Assembly (NCBI RefSeq): GCF_000003815.2
Contig: NC_049987.1
Location: 2,735,089-2,767,873, forward strand
Direction: 5' to 3'
DNA from: Branchiostoma floridae
Lineage: Eukaryota > Chordata > Leptocardii > Amphioxiformes > Branchiostomatidae
DNA length: 32,785 nucleotides
A model generated the notes under the pieces. The model was not told where the DNA came from. It ran no database searches and saw only the letters and a list, made by a program, of their open reading frames with translations. Below are positions 10,333-20,827 of this stretch, piece after piece; positions within the stretch are counted from its first letter, which is position 1; each line of letters opens with the position of its first letter. The translations under genes and the position numbers were made by a program.

Positions 10333-10879
10333 ACCTGTACCTGCTGTAAAGGGGGAGTTTAGACTTTGCCAAGCTTCAATGTCTAACAATCTGGGGCTGT
10401 TCCATGAAATTAGCCTTTAGTGTATAAATTGTACAAATGAATTGTACATAAATTCGATGAAAGATTCTGTTAAAAAAATCTGTATGCAAATGCAACATCT
10501 TATTTATCATTTGATAATGGCATAATATATTGCAAGCCATTGCTGTTACTGTGGGGCAAAATGTTCCTGGCAAGAAATGGTATCTGGGCCTAATATGTTT
10601 TCTAAAATTCACTATCTACCGTTTAAATACACAAAAATGACTGTTCAAAATTTGAAAAAAAAAATTGTATTTTCTCTTTTTGTAATGAAATCCTTTTACT
10701 ATTGGATCAATTTTTATGTGTTGAACAATGCTTGATGCAATGAATGTAAAAAGGTAACAAGTACCTGTATATAAAATTCTCACTCACCATAAAACCTTAC
10801 TTGTTCGATCAAGCAAGTGAGATAGGACATGTACTTGCCCGATCAGCACTTTTACTTGCCTCTGACTATTAGACTAGTG

Positions 10880-11060
10880 GACTTGCCCAACCCTGGCAGT
10901 TAAACATGATTATACATTACATAATGCAGCATGGCACATTTATAACTATAATGTTGATTATAATGGTGTTATTTGATGGCGATAATTAAAATAATAATGA
11001 TATTGATGATTATCATAAGTAATAAATGATGGTAATCAGCCTATGGCTAAACAACCCCCC
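10880..11060. other. AT-rich low-complexity spacer
   Basis: The stretch is rich in ATAATAATGAT-like runs between 10910 and 11040. No gene or element terminus was recognised. Confidence 0.5.
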
Positions 11061-11158
11061 ACCAACCCAACCTAAGCCAATGTGGTGCCCTCATATCATA
11101 TGGCTAAATGTATGCGAATGAAGAATGGTGAAATCAAACAAATTTTGTCCGGGATAGT

Positions 11159-11527
11159 GGGACCGCGTAGCGCAGTGGGTCCGTGTTTGCCTCGAGACCG
11201 AGAGGTCGCGGGTTCAAATCCGGCTGCTGTTTTGCCGATCTTGTGCCCTTGGGACAGACACTTTACACGACTTTCCTCACTTCACTCATGTGAAAATGAG
11301 TCGTCCCTCGGATAGGACGTTAAATGGAGGTCCCGTGTCTGGGGGGAGCCATACCCCGGGCACGTAAAAGAACCTGCCGCATGTGCGGTGGTGCGATGTG
11401 AGCGGATCAAACCATTCCGGCCAAAATGGGGTAGTGAATTTCCCGAGCAGCCTCGTAACCCCTGCTTCGCCTATTGAGTCAGTGAGTCAAGCTTGCCTAA
11501 GCTTGATGTTTCTGACTTAGGGAGAAG
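11159..11527 (+). mobile_element. tRNA-derived SINE, near full length
   Basis: The head begins GGGACCGCGTAGCGCAGTGG. It has a perfect-looking pol III A box (TAGCGCAGTGG, 11168-11178) and B box (GGTTCAAATCC, 11211-11221) spaced 32 nt apart, as in tRNA genes. A tRNA-unrelated body follows, with GCCCTTGGGACAG, TTTACACGACTTTCCTCAC, CTCGGATAGGACGT and ACGTAAAAGAACC. Near the 3' end the TCAAGCTT / AAGCTTGA pair can form a hairpin (about 11488-11507). The paralogous unit A (6240-6320) lacks it. The exact 3' end is uncertain. It is not a functional tRNA gene. Confidence 0.8.
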
Positions 11528-12094
11528 AGATGCTGCTACAGTTATCGCTATGGGCCGCTCTTCGTCTTCATGATGGTAACATCCGGCCCTACGAACCTGA
11601 TTAAACAAGAAATCTTTTTAAAAAAGCTGTGCCTTGCCGCGTATTTTATGTTTTTTTGGTAAGTTAGACTAGATTCTACGCTTAAAAATCCCGAGTTCCA
11701 CATGTCGCCCCCCTCCCCCCTCATTATCATAATTTATGTCAGATGAATTATTGGCACATTAAACAGGTTTTGTAAAACTTTTTGACCCACAATGAATATG
11801 CATTATTTTTTATTACAAACTAAGTTCCTTCTGATGCAATTTGTGATATATATTTATATAAACATGGTGAGTTAAAGCGTAGATTTATTACGCTGGACCA
11901 CATACAGTAACATGCGTCTAGAAGAGCGTTTTAATACTCGCCTGGAATGTACCATTGTCTAACTAAGCCTTGAAACTCGGCAAGGAAAGAAGGGCCTTTG
12001 GAAGGGGCTTTGAAAGGGCTGGGTTAACAGGTCCGTCCATTGGTCCGTCCATGGAAGAAAGCTGGCCTAAAGCCTTGCCGGCGGCAAGGCAAAA
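11528..12094. other. Insert region, unit B only
   Basis: Between the SINE and 12095 the sequence has no counterpart in unit A, where TTGGGATATAG follows directly on the 6240-6315 block. It includes poly-T/A runs and a C-rich run near 11710. No coding region or element terminus was recognised. Confidence 0.4.
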
Positions 12095-13030
12095 ATGTAT
12101 TGGGATATAGAGCGAAAAGTGTAAAGGATATTCCTAAGATACCTATTCTGGCCATTATTATCTATCTCGGAGCAACTATACTTGGACTAGCATTTTGCAT
12201 TATGATAATTGACCAGGCCCTGCTTTTCCATTCTATTTAGATGGCTCAACATCGCCACAGCCTACAGCAGTACTACCGATTAGCGAAGCAAAAAACGCCC
12301 TCGGAAGAGTTTTGGTTCACCCCACATATATATTTGGTGTGCGTGATGTAGCGACAGAAATTTACTTCACAATTGGCAGAGTCTTCTTTGCACTAATAGA
12401 ACAGTTTCCGTTGTACTGTTAGCGCCATGTATATAGCACAATCAATATTTTACAATGGCGACAAAAGCATATAGACAGTCGAAACAATCGTATAGTGAAA
12501 ATGTAATTTGCAAAACCGATGAAACAATTTACCTGACACACAAATCTACGATTTACATAAATGCAAACTAATATACATGAAATCGGATAACACAAAAGAT
12601 GGATAAATGCACAGGTGTGACAACTGGCATGAATGTGCACGTGACAAAGATAAATAAGATATTTCAACATAGAAGTACTATGTGCAAGTTATCTTTATAC
12701 ACCTAAGATAGTTTTAGATGGATATACTAGTAGATATAAATTTACAACCACATAAATGTTCGAATTTTCATTTACATGAATGTTCAAAAGACATAATATT
12801 TGATGTCTATTAGTATCAACGTCATTTGTATCTTTCACCATAAGGACTTATCTTGATTGATCTTATTAATACTTTTATACAGTAACTCTTTTTCTACCAT
12901 AAACACTTATTTCATTTGAACTTTTATCCACGTATACTTGTCAACTACTATACAGGGAACGACAGTATGTGACTTACAAAATTTAAGGTATCCTACGGTT
13001 GCACAAACGAGATGTGACATTTCATATGTC
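12095..13030 (-). repeat. Unit B 3' flank (receptor downstream block)
   Basis: Counterpart of 6310-7062 plus 8837-8984 in unit A, about 20450-20827 in C and 25460-25800 in D. It holds the ATGTGCAAGTTA, ACATAAATGTTC, CTTTCACCATAAGGAC and CACTTATTTCATTTGAA boxes. It probably includes the receptor 3' UTR; I could not place a polyadenylation site with confidence. Confidence 0.55.
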
Positions 13031-13882
13031 TTATTTTCTACGCAACGTACGCATAGGGATACTCTCAAGTTCTTTTTTTCGCTCGAAGTACTTCCTAATC
13101 TTGCTGTGTAACTTTCCCACTGTTCGACGGTAGATATTTTTACGTTTGGCGTACACTATTGAATCCGTGAAGGTGCTTGTCATCATGATGACGAAGGAGA
13201 TATCCACAAAGAAGAGCTGTCTTTCATTTGTTATAACCCCGGCTTTCCCAAGAAGGCTAACAATGATCGCCGGACACCACGTAGCTAGCTGCACTCCTGT
13301 TATGATCGCCAGCGTCTTGGCTGCTTGTAACTTTTGGTTAAACTGCTCCTTGGCGATCCCGGTCAGTTTGGTGTGTCTCTTCTCGTTATCCCAGGCCACC
13401 TTGAAGATGAAACCGGCAGTGACAAAACTGATGACCACGCCGACCATTAACAGCAAAACAAGGACGACGCCCTCTGGGCCGCCAAAGCCACAGGAAACCA
13501 TAAGGCTCATAGGCTGTGCTATGTCCACGGAGGAGACATCCACAGTCCATGACTCTAGCGTCCCAACACGAGCGAAGCCAACCAGTGGTGGTGTCAGGGC
13601 AATCAGGAAGCAGATGGTAATTGTGACCATGAGGCGGCGTTTGGACATCAATGAAGTATAGTCGAGAGGAAAGGCGATGTGTATGAATCTGCAGATCCAC
13701 AAGCTTGCCTGTAGATAGACTGAAAACGTGGCTAGGAACGAAGTGAGGAAGGCTTGGACCCTGCACCAACCATCACCGGGGATTTCTCCGTGAACCAAGC
13801 TGTACACGGTTGTAGGTGCGTACACCAGTATCTGGGCGATGTCCGTGACCGCCAGGGCACACAGGAATATATTACCTGGCTC
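13031..13882 (-). CDS. Receptor B, exon 2: class A GPCR, TM2 to C-terminus
   Basis: This is the second coding exon of a predicted seven-transmembrane, G-protein-coupled receptor of the plasma membrane. It encodes residues 103-385 after the acceptor TTTTCTAG|GAGCC and ends at TAA 13031-13033. Visible features by residue: TM2 with LCALAVTD (Asp116, position 2.50), Cys142 at the top of TM3, and Arg167 at 3.50 in ICRF. TM4 has PPL, Cys233 lies in the second extracellular loop, and TM6 has TWCP (Trp304, Pro306). TM7 has TDSIVY in place of NPxxY, and a basic tail has KYFERKK. The acidic residue of the DRY motif is Cys and the usual TM4 Trp is absent. Exons 1 and 2 join in frame (phase 0) to 385 aa, a normal length for the class. 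The ligand is unknown; it may be a lancelet-specific orphan family. It is intact, with about 85-90% similarity to copy C by eye. Confidence 0.88.
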   Translation of the reverse strand, partial: EPGNIFLCALAVTDIAQILVYAPTTVYSLVHGEIPGDGWCRVQAFLTSFLATFSVYLQASLWICRFIHIAFPLDYTSLMSKRRLMVTITICFLIALTPPLVGFARVGTLESWTVDVSSVDIAQPMSLMVSCGFGGPEGVVLVLLLMVGVVISFVTAGFIFKVAWDNEKRHTKLTGIAKEQFNQKLQAAKTLAIITGVQLATWCPAIIVSLLGKAGVITNERQLFFVDISFVIMMTSTFTDSIVYAKRKNIYRRTVGKLHSKIRKYFERKKELESIPMRTLRRK

Positions 13883-14592
13883 CTAGAAAAGAGGAAAGTA
13901 TTGGTTATTATAATTAACTAAACGCATATAAACCTTTTACAGCAAAGTTTTTCTTCAATATCAGTAGAATTTGATAAGGCACTGATCATTCTGGTTTGGA
14001 TTGATATCTTGGCGAAATAGATGTAGAGTAGGGGTGGGTACCCGTACAGAAAATTCAGGTACAGGTACGGTTCAGGTCCAGAGGATTAGGTCCAGGTGCG
14101 GACCTCAATCTGGACATAACTATCTGTGAAAACTTATGAATGGGCGATACAAATGATTCTGTTTTGTTCTGCAAACCACCCTAACTGCCTCTGTTTACAC
14201 CAAGTTTGACCTTAAAAACGTGGTAAAATAACTATTAACTATTCTCTACTCTGCTTATATTCTTTCCATGGTGCTGAAAGCCCCCAAACACATTAAAAGT
14301 AACTGTCAAACATGAAATGAAGATGCTATCCATTAGGGTGGATGTAAAGGTGTACCAGTACAATTTCGTTGTTCTTGTTGGACCGGTCCAGAAAAACCAG
14401 ACCTGAAAAAAATCAGTACAACCGGATGTTGGCCCGATTCGAAAAAGAACAAGTTATATCGGCAGGTGTTAACCCTTAAACTTAAATTGATTAAAATTAA
14501 TAGATCTGCAGGAAACAACAAAAACAAGTCCAACTACATATACACTTACTTGCTGTATTAAAAAAAAAACGACCGCAACATTTGAATCTTAC
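13883..14592 (-). other. Receptor B intron 2 with repeat debris
   Basis: The phase-0 intron runs from donor CGG|GTAAGA (14592) to acceptor CTAG (13883). The part from 13960 to 14020 matches the D intron at 30030-30090. At 14551-14565 the sequence GCTGTATTAAAAAA is the empty TTAA site filled by a mobile element in unit D. Between about 14030 and 14450 there are GGTACAGGTACGG-type and GTACCAGTACA-type stretches of unclear repeat origin. Confidence 0.75.
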
Positions 14593-14898
14593 CCGCATTT
14601 GTTTCTCAGTACAGATGAGGTACAACAAGCAGCCGTTGCCAAACAGGGCCCAAACCGTCATAAGGACGAGTATAATGCTCAGGAGTGGCTGTAGAGACGG
14701 GTAGTAGCCGTACACCCCACAGTGTGCAGGGTTGTAGCTTGTCACGGATGTTGTCACGTTTCCTAACGTGATGTTTGTCGTGACGAAGTCGCAGACGGCT
14801 GCTACGATATCTAAAGGTTTTGTCAGGATGTTTGCCACGGCGATAGTACCATTGTCAATGGTTCCCGTGATGGCCGGGAGGCTAGTAGTGTTCATCAT
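14593..14898 (-). CDS. Receptor B, exon 1: N-terminus and TM1
   Basis: The first coding exon gives residues 1-102, starting at a Met-Met pair (14898). The N-terminal domain of about 67 residues carries four N-glycosylation sequons (N3, N16, N42, N47) and Cys36 and Cys60. A YGYYPSLQP stretch leads into TM1, LLSIILVLMTVWALFGNGCL, with Asn88 at position 1.50. No cleaved signal peptide is obvious. The exon ends EKQMR before a consensus donor GTAAGA and joins exon 2 in frame. Upstream, TTTTCCCTACTGGCATTACAG at 14932-14952 is a good acceptor for a leader exon. The start is chosen because D also begins MMNTT here. Confidence 0.85.
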
Positions 14899-15549
14899 GT
14901 TGTTTTACTGTAGCTTGTCACGGTGTGGATCTGTAATGCCAGTAGGGAAAATTGTTGTTAGACAAACAAAATACAAGTCGACGGTTGTAGCGTCGCTATA
15001 TTGCGCTTCGAACATTGGAATATTTGAATGTGTACTCGTTCATAACAGCCGGGTTAAATATAGCTCATTTTTTCTATCCTTAAAGTGTGGACACAAAATG
15101 TCGACGAAATGACTTTACATATATGTTTATTTTCGTTCAATAAAATCTTATTGTTTTCTTTACTTATTATTTCAGTGATAGTCTTTGTACATACATGGAA
15201 AATGATATTCTTTTATGTTAAGGTATGGATGATCAGGAAAGAAATGGAGCACAGAAAACAACGCAATTTTTATCAGGAAACGGAGGGAACAATAGGAAAG
15301 TGTCGACGCCGACGATCTACAAGCAGAAAGACAGAGACACTACCTGGCTAAACTGTTGGACGACACCGGCAACGAACAACTAGCAAGTCAGCCAACGGTA
15401 AGGCCGTCACAATCAAATGTATGTCGAGTTCTGCAGGTATACTGTCACTGGACCCCGTAAAATCCACATTGCGTTTCCACTAAGTACAAAAGAGACTGGC
15501 AATTTCTACTAGATGCAACTCATAACAAGAGCGATCAAATTCAACTTAC

Positions 15550-15660
15550 CTCTCAAGATTGGGTTCTTTGTCCGTCAATACGTAAAGCTGCTCGTACATT
15601 CAATATTGCAAAATGGACACGGACTCAGCCTGCATTGCCATTCCACCAGAGGACGTCATC
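15550..15660 (-). promoter_or_regulatory. Receptor B probable 5' non-coding leader exon
   Basis: The donor CTTGAGAG|GTAAGT lies at 15550/15549 and matches the acceptor 34 bases upstream of the receptor ATG (14932), giving a leader intron of about 617 bp. The same exon end is kept in unit 0 (1882). The transcription start is not defined, so the right end is approximate. Unit C lacks the exon. Unit D has only its distal part, fused near the coding start. Confidence 0.5.
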
Positions 15661-16860
15661 AGCCATGTATGAGAAGTAAAAAGTGGCAAAAAACTGGTTT
15701 CCTCGCGATAGCAACTTCCAGAATGCTGCCATAACAAACGCACACCCGGACTGTTCAAAGACGTGGTGGATCCGGGGATAGCATTGTGGGATGTGCCACA
15801 AAAACTATTACAGCTGTTTTCGAAGATGAAGAAGGTGAATTAAGCTACATTTAGGAGTTAATAAGAAAAGCAATGACATTTCAAAACGTATATCAACGCC
15901 TTGGAAACATGCTTATTTCTAACACAAAGGTTAAGTGCTGAGTGGCGGTGTCACGAACCTACCACTCAATATGTGACGAGTGTTTATCGTTTGTGCCCTG
16001 TGGTAATACCTTTGATAACCTACGTAACTTCATGAATTACAAAACAAGCATAAGTTTATCCGCATCTTGTCAGGAACACTTAAGGAGCTGGAGGGGAGAG
16101 AAGTGTTTTCGCTCTTAGAAAGGACCCTTCGTAGATGTTATGATAAAATGTATACGTTTAATAATTTTCTTGTTAGATGGAGACGTTGACGCAATATTAC
16201 TTCATATTGGATGACTTGAGTGCGTTTTTATCTCTTAATTTTTTTTCGATTCCGTTTGCTTGATAAAGGTTAAAATAATTAGAAAGCTATTTTACAGCTT
16301 TCCTTAAATATGAATCATCGTGATCGTCTTGATTAGCAAAAAAATGTGAAACAATTGCAAGGCAGTAATAGATGAGACACATGAGAAACAGTATCTCTAT
16401 AAAGTCTCCCTTCCTGACAATACCCGAAAGAACTTGTTTTTATGCTAATGCTACCTTGCTTCTTACACCTAAGGTCTCTACCTTGCCTCTATCTTACGCT
16501 CCTGCTGCTAATTGGAAGGTTACGAACTGCCGTCCTTCATTATTTTACATGCATCATCATGGCAACAGATAAAGACGTCAGTGGTGGCAGTGACAGCAGA
16601 AAGTTGACTACGTCGACATTGAAAGCTGAAAAGGCGACGCCGTCTTGCAAATGCTCACTCTCGTGAAGTACATGTACATTGTATATAGCAATTGTTACGT
16701 AGTGTAGGTTACTGTACTGAATGCTCTCAGATCCTGAAGAAACATTAAATAAGTTTGTGTATTTTTTTTCAGGGGAATCCTATAAATAGTAACTTACCCA
16801 ACAAAATACTGCCATCGGAATCAAAAAGTCGACATAAACGATTACAATTATCGACAGATA
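15661..16860 (-). repeat. Unit B receptor upstream block
   Basis: Very close to 22440-23480 in unit C, and recognisably related to 1960-3300 and 31580-32262. It includes the box with the GAGTGG...CCACTC inverted repeat (about 15939-15966), the AAGCTATTTTACAGCTT palindrome near 16282, and the small frame at 16559-16666. It probably holds the promoter, although no clear TATA box was identified. Confidence 0.6.
16559..16666 (+). other. Small conserved open frame, unit B copy
   Basis: This frame of 36 codons is the counterpart of 3042-3149, with the second residue Ala instead of Thr (MATDKDVSGGSDSRK). See that entry for the comparison. It is intact in units 0 and B and broken in C. Coding status is uncertain. 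Confidence 0.25.
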
Positions 16861-17213
16861 TGGCGCCGTATACTGCACGAGATAAGATAAAATGTAATGA
16901 GTAACACATTTATGTCTACAGACATCATTCTATGTAACAAACCTGGTTTATTTGGCGAAGGTATGTGTTCGTGAATTTCTAGTTCCTTATGATTTATCTT
17001 GCATGCACAAATGAATGATACTCTGAACATCATTGTTCAAAGATAAGAAGTTTGTGATATTCTTACCAGCATATATGTATGCAATATCAATATCATTACA
17101 CAATTACACGTTTCCAAGTTCATAACCCGCACCCATTTCATACGATACAGGAGTGTGTGGCTAACTAATCTATTTATTTTAGGGGTAACTCATGGACAAC
17201 CACATCTTGGGGC

Positions 17214-18197
17214 TTAACCCTGAAGCACCCGACCTTTTTTTGCGACTAAAATGACCGAGTGGGGTCCAAACGGACCCCAAAAAGTTTTGTTCATAAAATC
17301 TTAATTCCAATTCTTATCGGTGATCATAGTACATACATTGCTTCGTCAATGTAAGAGGAATATTTTGGGATGTTAAGGTGTTGCTAATTCTAGCTTATCA
17401 TCATAATTTATGCAAAAGATCAGAAGGACCAGTTTTGCACTAAACCTATTCTGACCAAAGAGGGGAATTTTGAGGCCTTCAGCAACTTTTATGGCGTATA
17501 CTAGTAACTCATGAACGGATAGAGATAAAGCTACGAAACTTGGTAACCTATCACAAAATATTGTTAGCAAAAAATTTAAAGTCAATAAAATAAGTTTTCA
17601 ATTTTTGGGGTTGCCATGGCAACGGAGTTATGACAGGCATATTTTTGCCAAAATTTGTCAATTTTCATTTAGACAAGGTTTTCTTGGTAAGCTAAACTTA
17701 TTTTCGTACAACAATTAAATTCTATGACATTTAATGTAATTTTCTTGATTTAAAATTTATAATTTATGCTTATTTCATGACTTCCTTGGTCAAAATCCAA
17801 GATGGCCTCCCTTATAAGCTAAATGACGTCATAATGTCGTTATATTATATGGTGATGACACAGAAGTTTTTGTGAGGATTTATTTTACATGTTTATCAAT
17901 CTCTGAAAGTTTGGTGGTCATTCAATAAGTAGTTGAGGAGTTAGTCTCAAAAGTTTGTTTTAAAAACTGCACATTTTTGCTGGGGTCCGTTTGGACCCCA
18001 GACGGACTGAACACAGACTTTCTTTATAGTTTCCACAGTAATGTACCAATCTTCGTAAAAACTTAGGAGAAGGTACAGCAGATATTGACTGACAAAGTCA
18101 CGGAAGGAATTTTTCTTCAGATCAAAAATGTTTAAATGGCACTTCAAAGTTTACGCCTGGGGTCCAAATGGACCTCACTCTGGTGTTTGAGGGTTAA
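17214..18197. mobile_element. Non-autonomous TTAA-flanked element (piggyBac type), copy 1
   Basis: The element is bounded by TTAA on both sides (17214-17217 and 18194-18197). Its ends are inverted: CCCTGAAGCACC on the left, and GGTGTTTGAGGG on the right, which reads CCCTCAAACACC in reverse. The paralogous unit C has the undisturbed sequence GGGGCTTAAAGTA at about 23868, an exact empty site with a single TTAA. TTAA duplication with CCC/GGG ends is diagnostic of piggyBac-superfamily insertion. The interior has three GGGGTCC-AAAC-GGACCCC-type palindromes (about 17263, 17981 and 18160) and a minus-strand frame of about 60 residues shared with copy 2, but no recognisable transposase. Confidence 0.8.
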
Positions 18198-18399
18198 AGT
18201 ACCGTCTGCATATGCACTTAAATTGATGTACCAGAGTTGCGTAAGTACGCTGTAATTTTTACAGTAATATCTATTGGCGTCCCGTAGCTTTAAAATCTAA
18301 TTTAGCCCAATTTCTATTTACGGCAAAACATTTTCTGGTGATGATTATGATACATTTTGCAGATCGTCAGAAGTACATTATCTTAACCATTTTCGAACT

Positions 18400-18917
18400 T
18401 GACCTTCCTTTCCGCAACAGCTATTTGTCAAGTCCACAACTCTCAAGTTATGCTCTTGACACACAAACCAACGCCACAGCCGCTACAGTATGGCACAACT
18501 GAAAACATAGCTTCCTTGGTAAAGATGAAAAAAGAAGATACTAAAAAGAAGTGGACAGAAAGGAAAAATATTGGCCCAACAAAGCAATCTAATTATAAGG
18601 ACCTTCAACAACTTACTTTCTGATTGTGGAGCTAATTGATCTGTCTACATGATCTGTTCACATGGACAACATTTGTACAGCTGTCTTGTACTTAAATTGC
18701 CTACATGAGTCCAGCTAATGTCCCCAAATCAGGTTTTATCCTGTAATGCAGGGGATTTGTAAACTCTCTTTATTGATTAGACCAATGAGCACCTAATTTA
18801 CATAATTCATTTTTATTGCAAAAAAACACCACTTAATTTATCAACATACCAAAAAAATCAAGACTATCCACAAACACTTTCCTGGGTTCTTCTCTTTCAA
18901 AGTGTACAACAAAATCG
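18400..18917. repeat. Duplicated spacer block (copy 2 of 3)
   Basis: Close match to 24150-24690, including TGTCCCCAAATCAGG, the ATTTACATAATTCAT box and CTTTCAAAGTGTACAACAAAATC. The first 200 bp also match 5118-5300. It has only short, non-conserved open frames; none is judged coding. Confidence 0.65.
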
Positions 18918-19680
18918 GCCTCTGCAGTTACAAAAATAGCGGCTAAGCCGCTATGGAGTCCAAACCTACACCTCTTACTCCCTAGGTACACAGCTCAATA
19001 CCTATTCACCACTAAAAAATCGTGAACCTGGCACAAAAATTTGATCTTAATTATTAAACATGACATTAACTTTGGCAACCCCATCCACCAAATATAATGC
19101 TCATATATCCACATCGTCTTGAGATATGTTGTACAAAAACAGACACACAAGCATACACCGTCTGCTGCCGTACCGTCGGAAAATGCCCTACGTACCAACC
19201 AAATGTCATGAAAATCTATTAACAGCTTCTCGGGGTATATATGTTGTCCACAGACAAACACGCAATAATACAAAGTCCGCTGTAGTACTGTAGGAAAACT
19301 CCAGGTAAACCATTTTCGAACTTTACCTTCCTACTCGCAAACACTACACATCTATTAGATATTACCAAGATCCATTCACAACTTCTCGAGTTATATTGTC
19401 CACAAATTTAAATACACGAAAAAACAAAGCCTGCTGCACTTCCCTCGTATAGATGATATATCCTCCTCTACCTTTCTAGCTTTATTCAATGAGAATGTAT
19501 CATCAAGTGAAGTTTGAAAGGTAGAAGATGATACGTTAAGTGGAGACGTCTCAGTTTGACCTTATTTCTAATCCTTAACACCGCTTAGATATAGAATGAA
19601 TTTATTACAGCAGTAACAGAACAAACCCAAACAAAAAAATCCTGTGCAATTTTAGGCTTTATCACCATATGTACAGGGTG
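18918..19680. other. Segment present in B/C spacer, absent in C/D spacer
   Basis: The flanks ACAAAATC and GCATATGCAATTGTCGCTA are almost adjacent in the C/D spacer (24680-24715) but separated here by about 760 bp. It may be an insertion here or a deletion there. The sequences near 19200 and 19360, which share CATTTTCGAACTT- and CCTTCC-type motifs, hint at internal duplication. No coding function was recognised. Confidence 0.45.
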
Positions 19681-20827
19681 TTGACAGCAACAACAACATA
19701 TGCAATTGTCGCTACTACCCAGAAGTCCTCAACAAGCGCGTTTCGCCTTTATCTATTCTACTGGTGGCAGCGTAATGTCCTCTGCGAACCTGACAAAATT
19801 TGCGCTTTTATCCTCCTAGAGATGACTGACGTTCCCCAGAAGCTTGTCGGTCATATCATCTATCTTCATTACAAAGTGTAACAGGGGCCTATAGGCAGAC
19901 TTTCCGGTTTCGGGAAGGGGGCTCTATTAATAGATAAAGACTTGCAGCCGAGGTTACAACCGGTAAATTGCAACAGTCCACACCATCTTTAGGTAAGGTG
20001 GCGCCTCCCTTGTCACTGGACTTTAATTTACACTTTCAGTGATGGAAAATCTGGTTGCCATGAGCAAAATGGAAGAAGAAATATAAGATATATTCCATAA
20101 GACCCAAAACGTTAACTTCCTTCGAGCACAGCGAAAGACAACAGGCGAGAACTGTCCTCTGTAGCATCTAGTGCCAGTAAAATATTTAGAAGTCCAACAG
20201 TGCATACCATCATTTTTATGTTAAGTCTTAGTCCTTTGTATAAATTTACTTATGTCAGCTTTGAATTAAGTCGGGCAAACTTTATACGGACGGAGGACAA
20301 TGATGACTTTATAGTACTCAGCTTACTTAGTTATTTGTACCAGAACCCTGCTTCCTCCTTCAACCGCCAGAGGGTGCAGCAGTACCAACTGTGAAGAGAG
20401 AGTTTGGACTTTGCCAAGCTCTAATGTCTTACAATCTAGGGCTGTTTTTAGGAAACTAGCAGTTGTATAAAACTTGTATATTGTACAAAGGTCAACATAC
20501 AAGGACAATGTGCAAGTTAGCTTGATACATATAAGATAGATATAGAATTGAGATGAATATACCAGTAGATATAAATTTGCAAGCACATATGTGTCCATTT
20601 ACATAAATGTTGAAAAGTCACAATATGTGATATCTATTAGACGTATCAACGTCATTTAGATCTTTCATCATAAGGGCGTATTTCATCTATACTTTTATAT
20701 TGTAGTGACTCTTTTTTCACCATAAACACTTATTTCATTTGAATTTATACTACTTCTATACCGGGAATGACAGTATGTAACCTTCAGAATTTAAGGTATC
20801 CTACAGTTGCACAAACGCCATGACATT
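19681..20827 (-). repeat. Duplicated spacer and receptor C 3' flank
   Basis: Matches 24695-25800 through its whole length: the CTGCGAACCTGACAAAAT box, TTTCCGGTTTCGGGAAGGGGG, the CTTCCTTCGAGCACAG box, the CTCF-like block, and then the receptor 3' flank boxes. This is the clearest evidence that the C and D units arose by tandem duplication. Confidence 0.65.
20364..20377 (+). promoter_or_regulatory. CTCF-like motif, unit C
   Basis: CCGCCAGAGGGTGC lies about 450 bp beyond the stop codon of receptor C. It matches the CTCF core at about 12 of 14 positions by eye, with a T replacing the C of GGC. It is in the same orientation as the copies at 10319 and 25358. Confidence 0.35.

Noticed and set aside
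11159-11235. Possible tRNA gene
   Set aside because: The A and B boxes are good, but the acceptor and anticodon stems are poor and a SINE body follows; other copies share the same body.
13146-13661. 171-codon plus-strand frame opposite receptor B exon 2 (similar at 9091-9420, 20940-21134 and 25913-26242)
   Set aside because: It is a shadow of the receptor coding frame. The receptor frame has family motifs and splice sites, and the antisense frames vary in length between copies.
13386-13769. Minus-strand 127-codon frame inside receptor B exon 2 (also 21192-21575)
   Set aside because: It is an off-frame reading of the same exon and gives no recognisable protein.
15225-15430. Possible exon remnant upstream of receptor B (frames with MDDQERNG and AERQRHYLAKLLDD)
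   Set aside because: The frames are short, switch at stops, lack splice support and have no counterpart in other units; there is no recognisable family.
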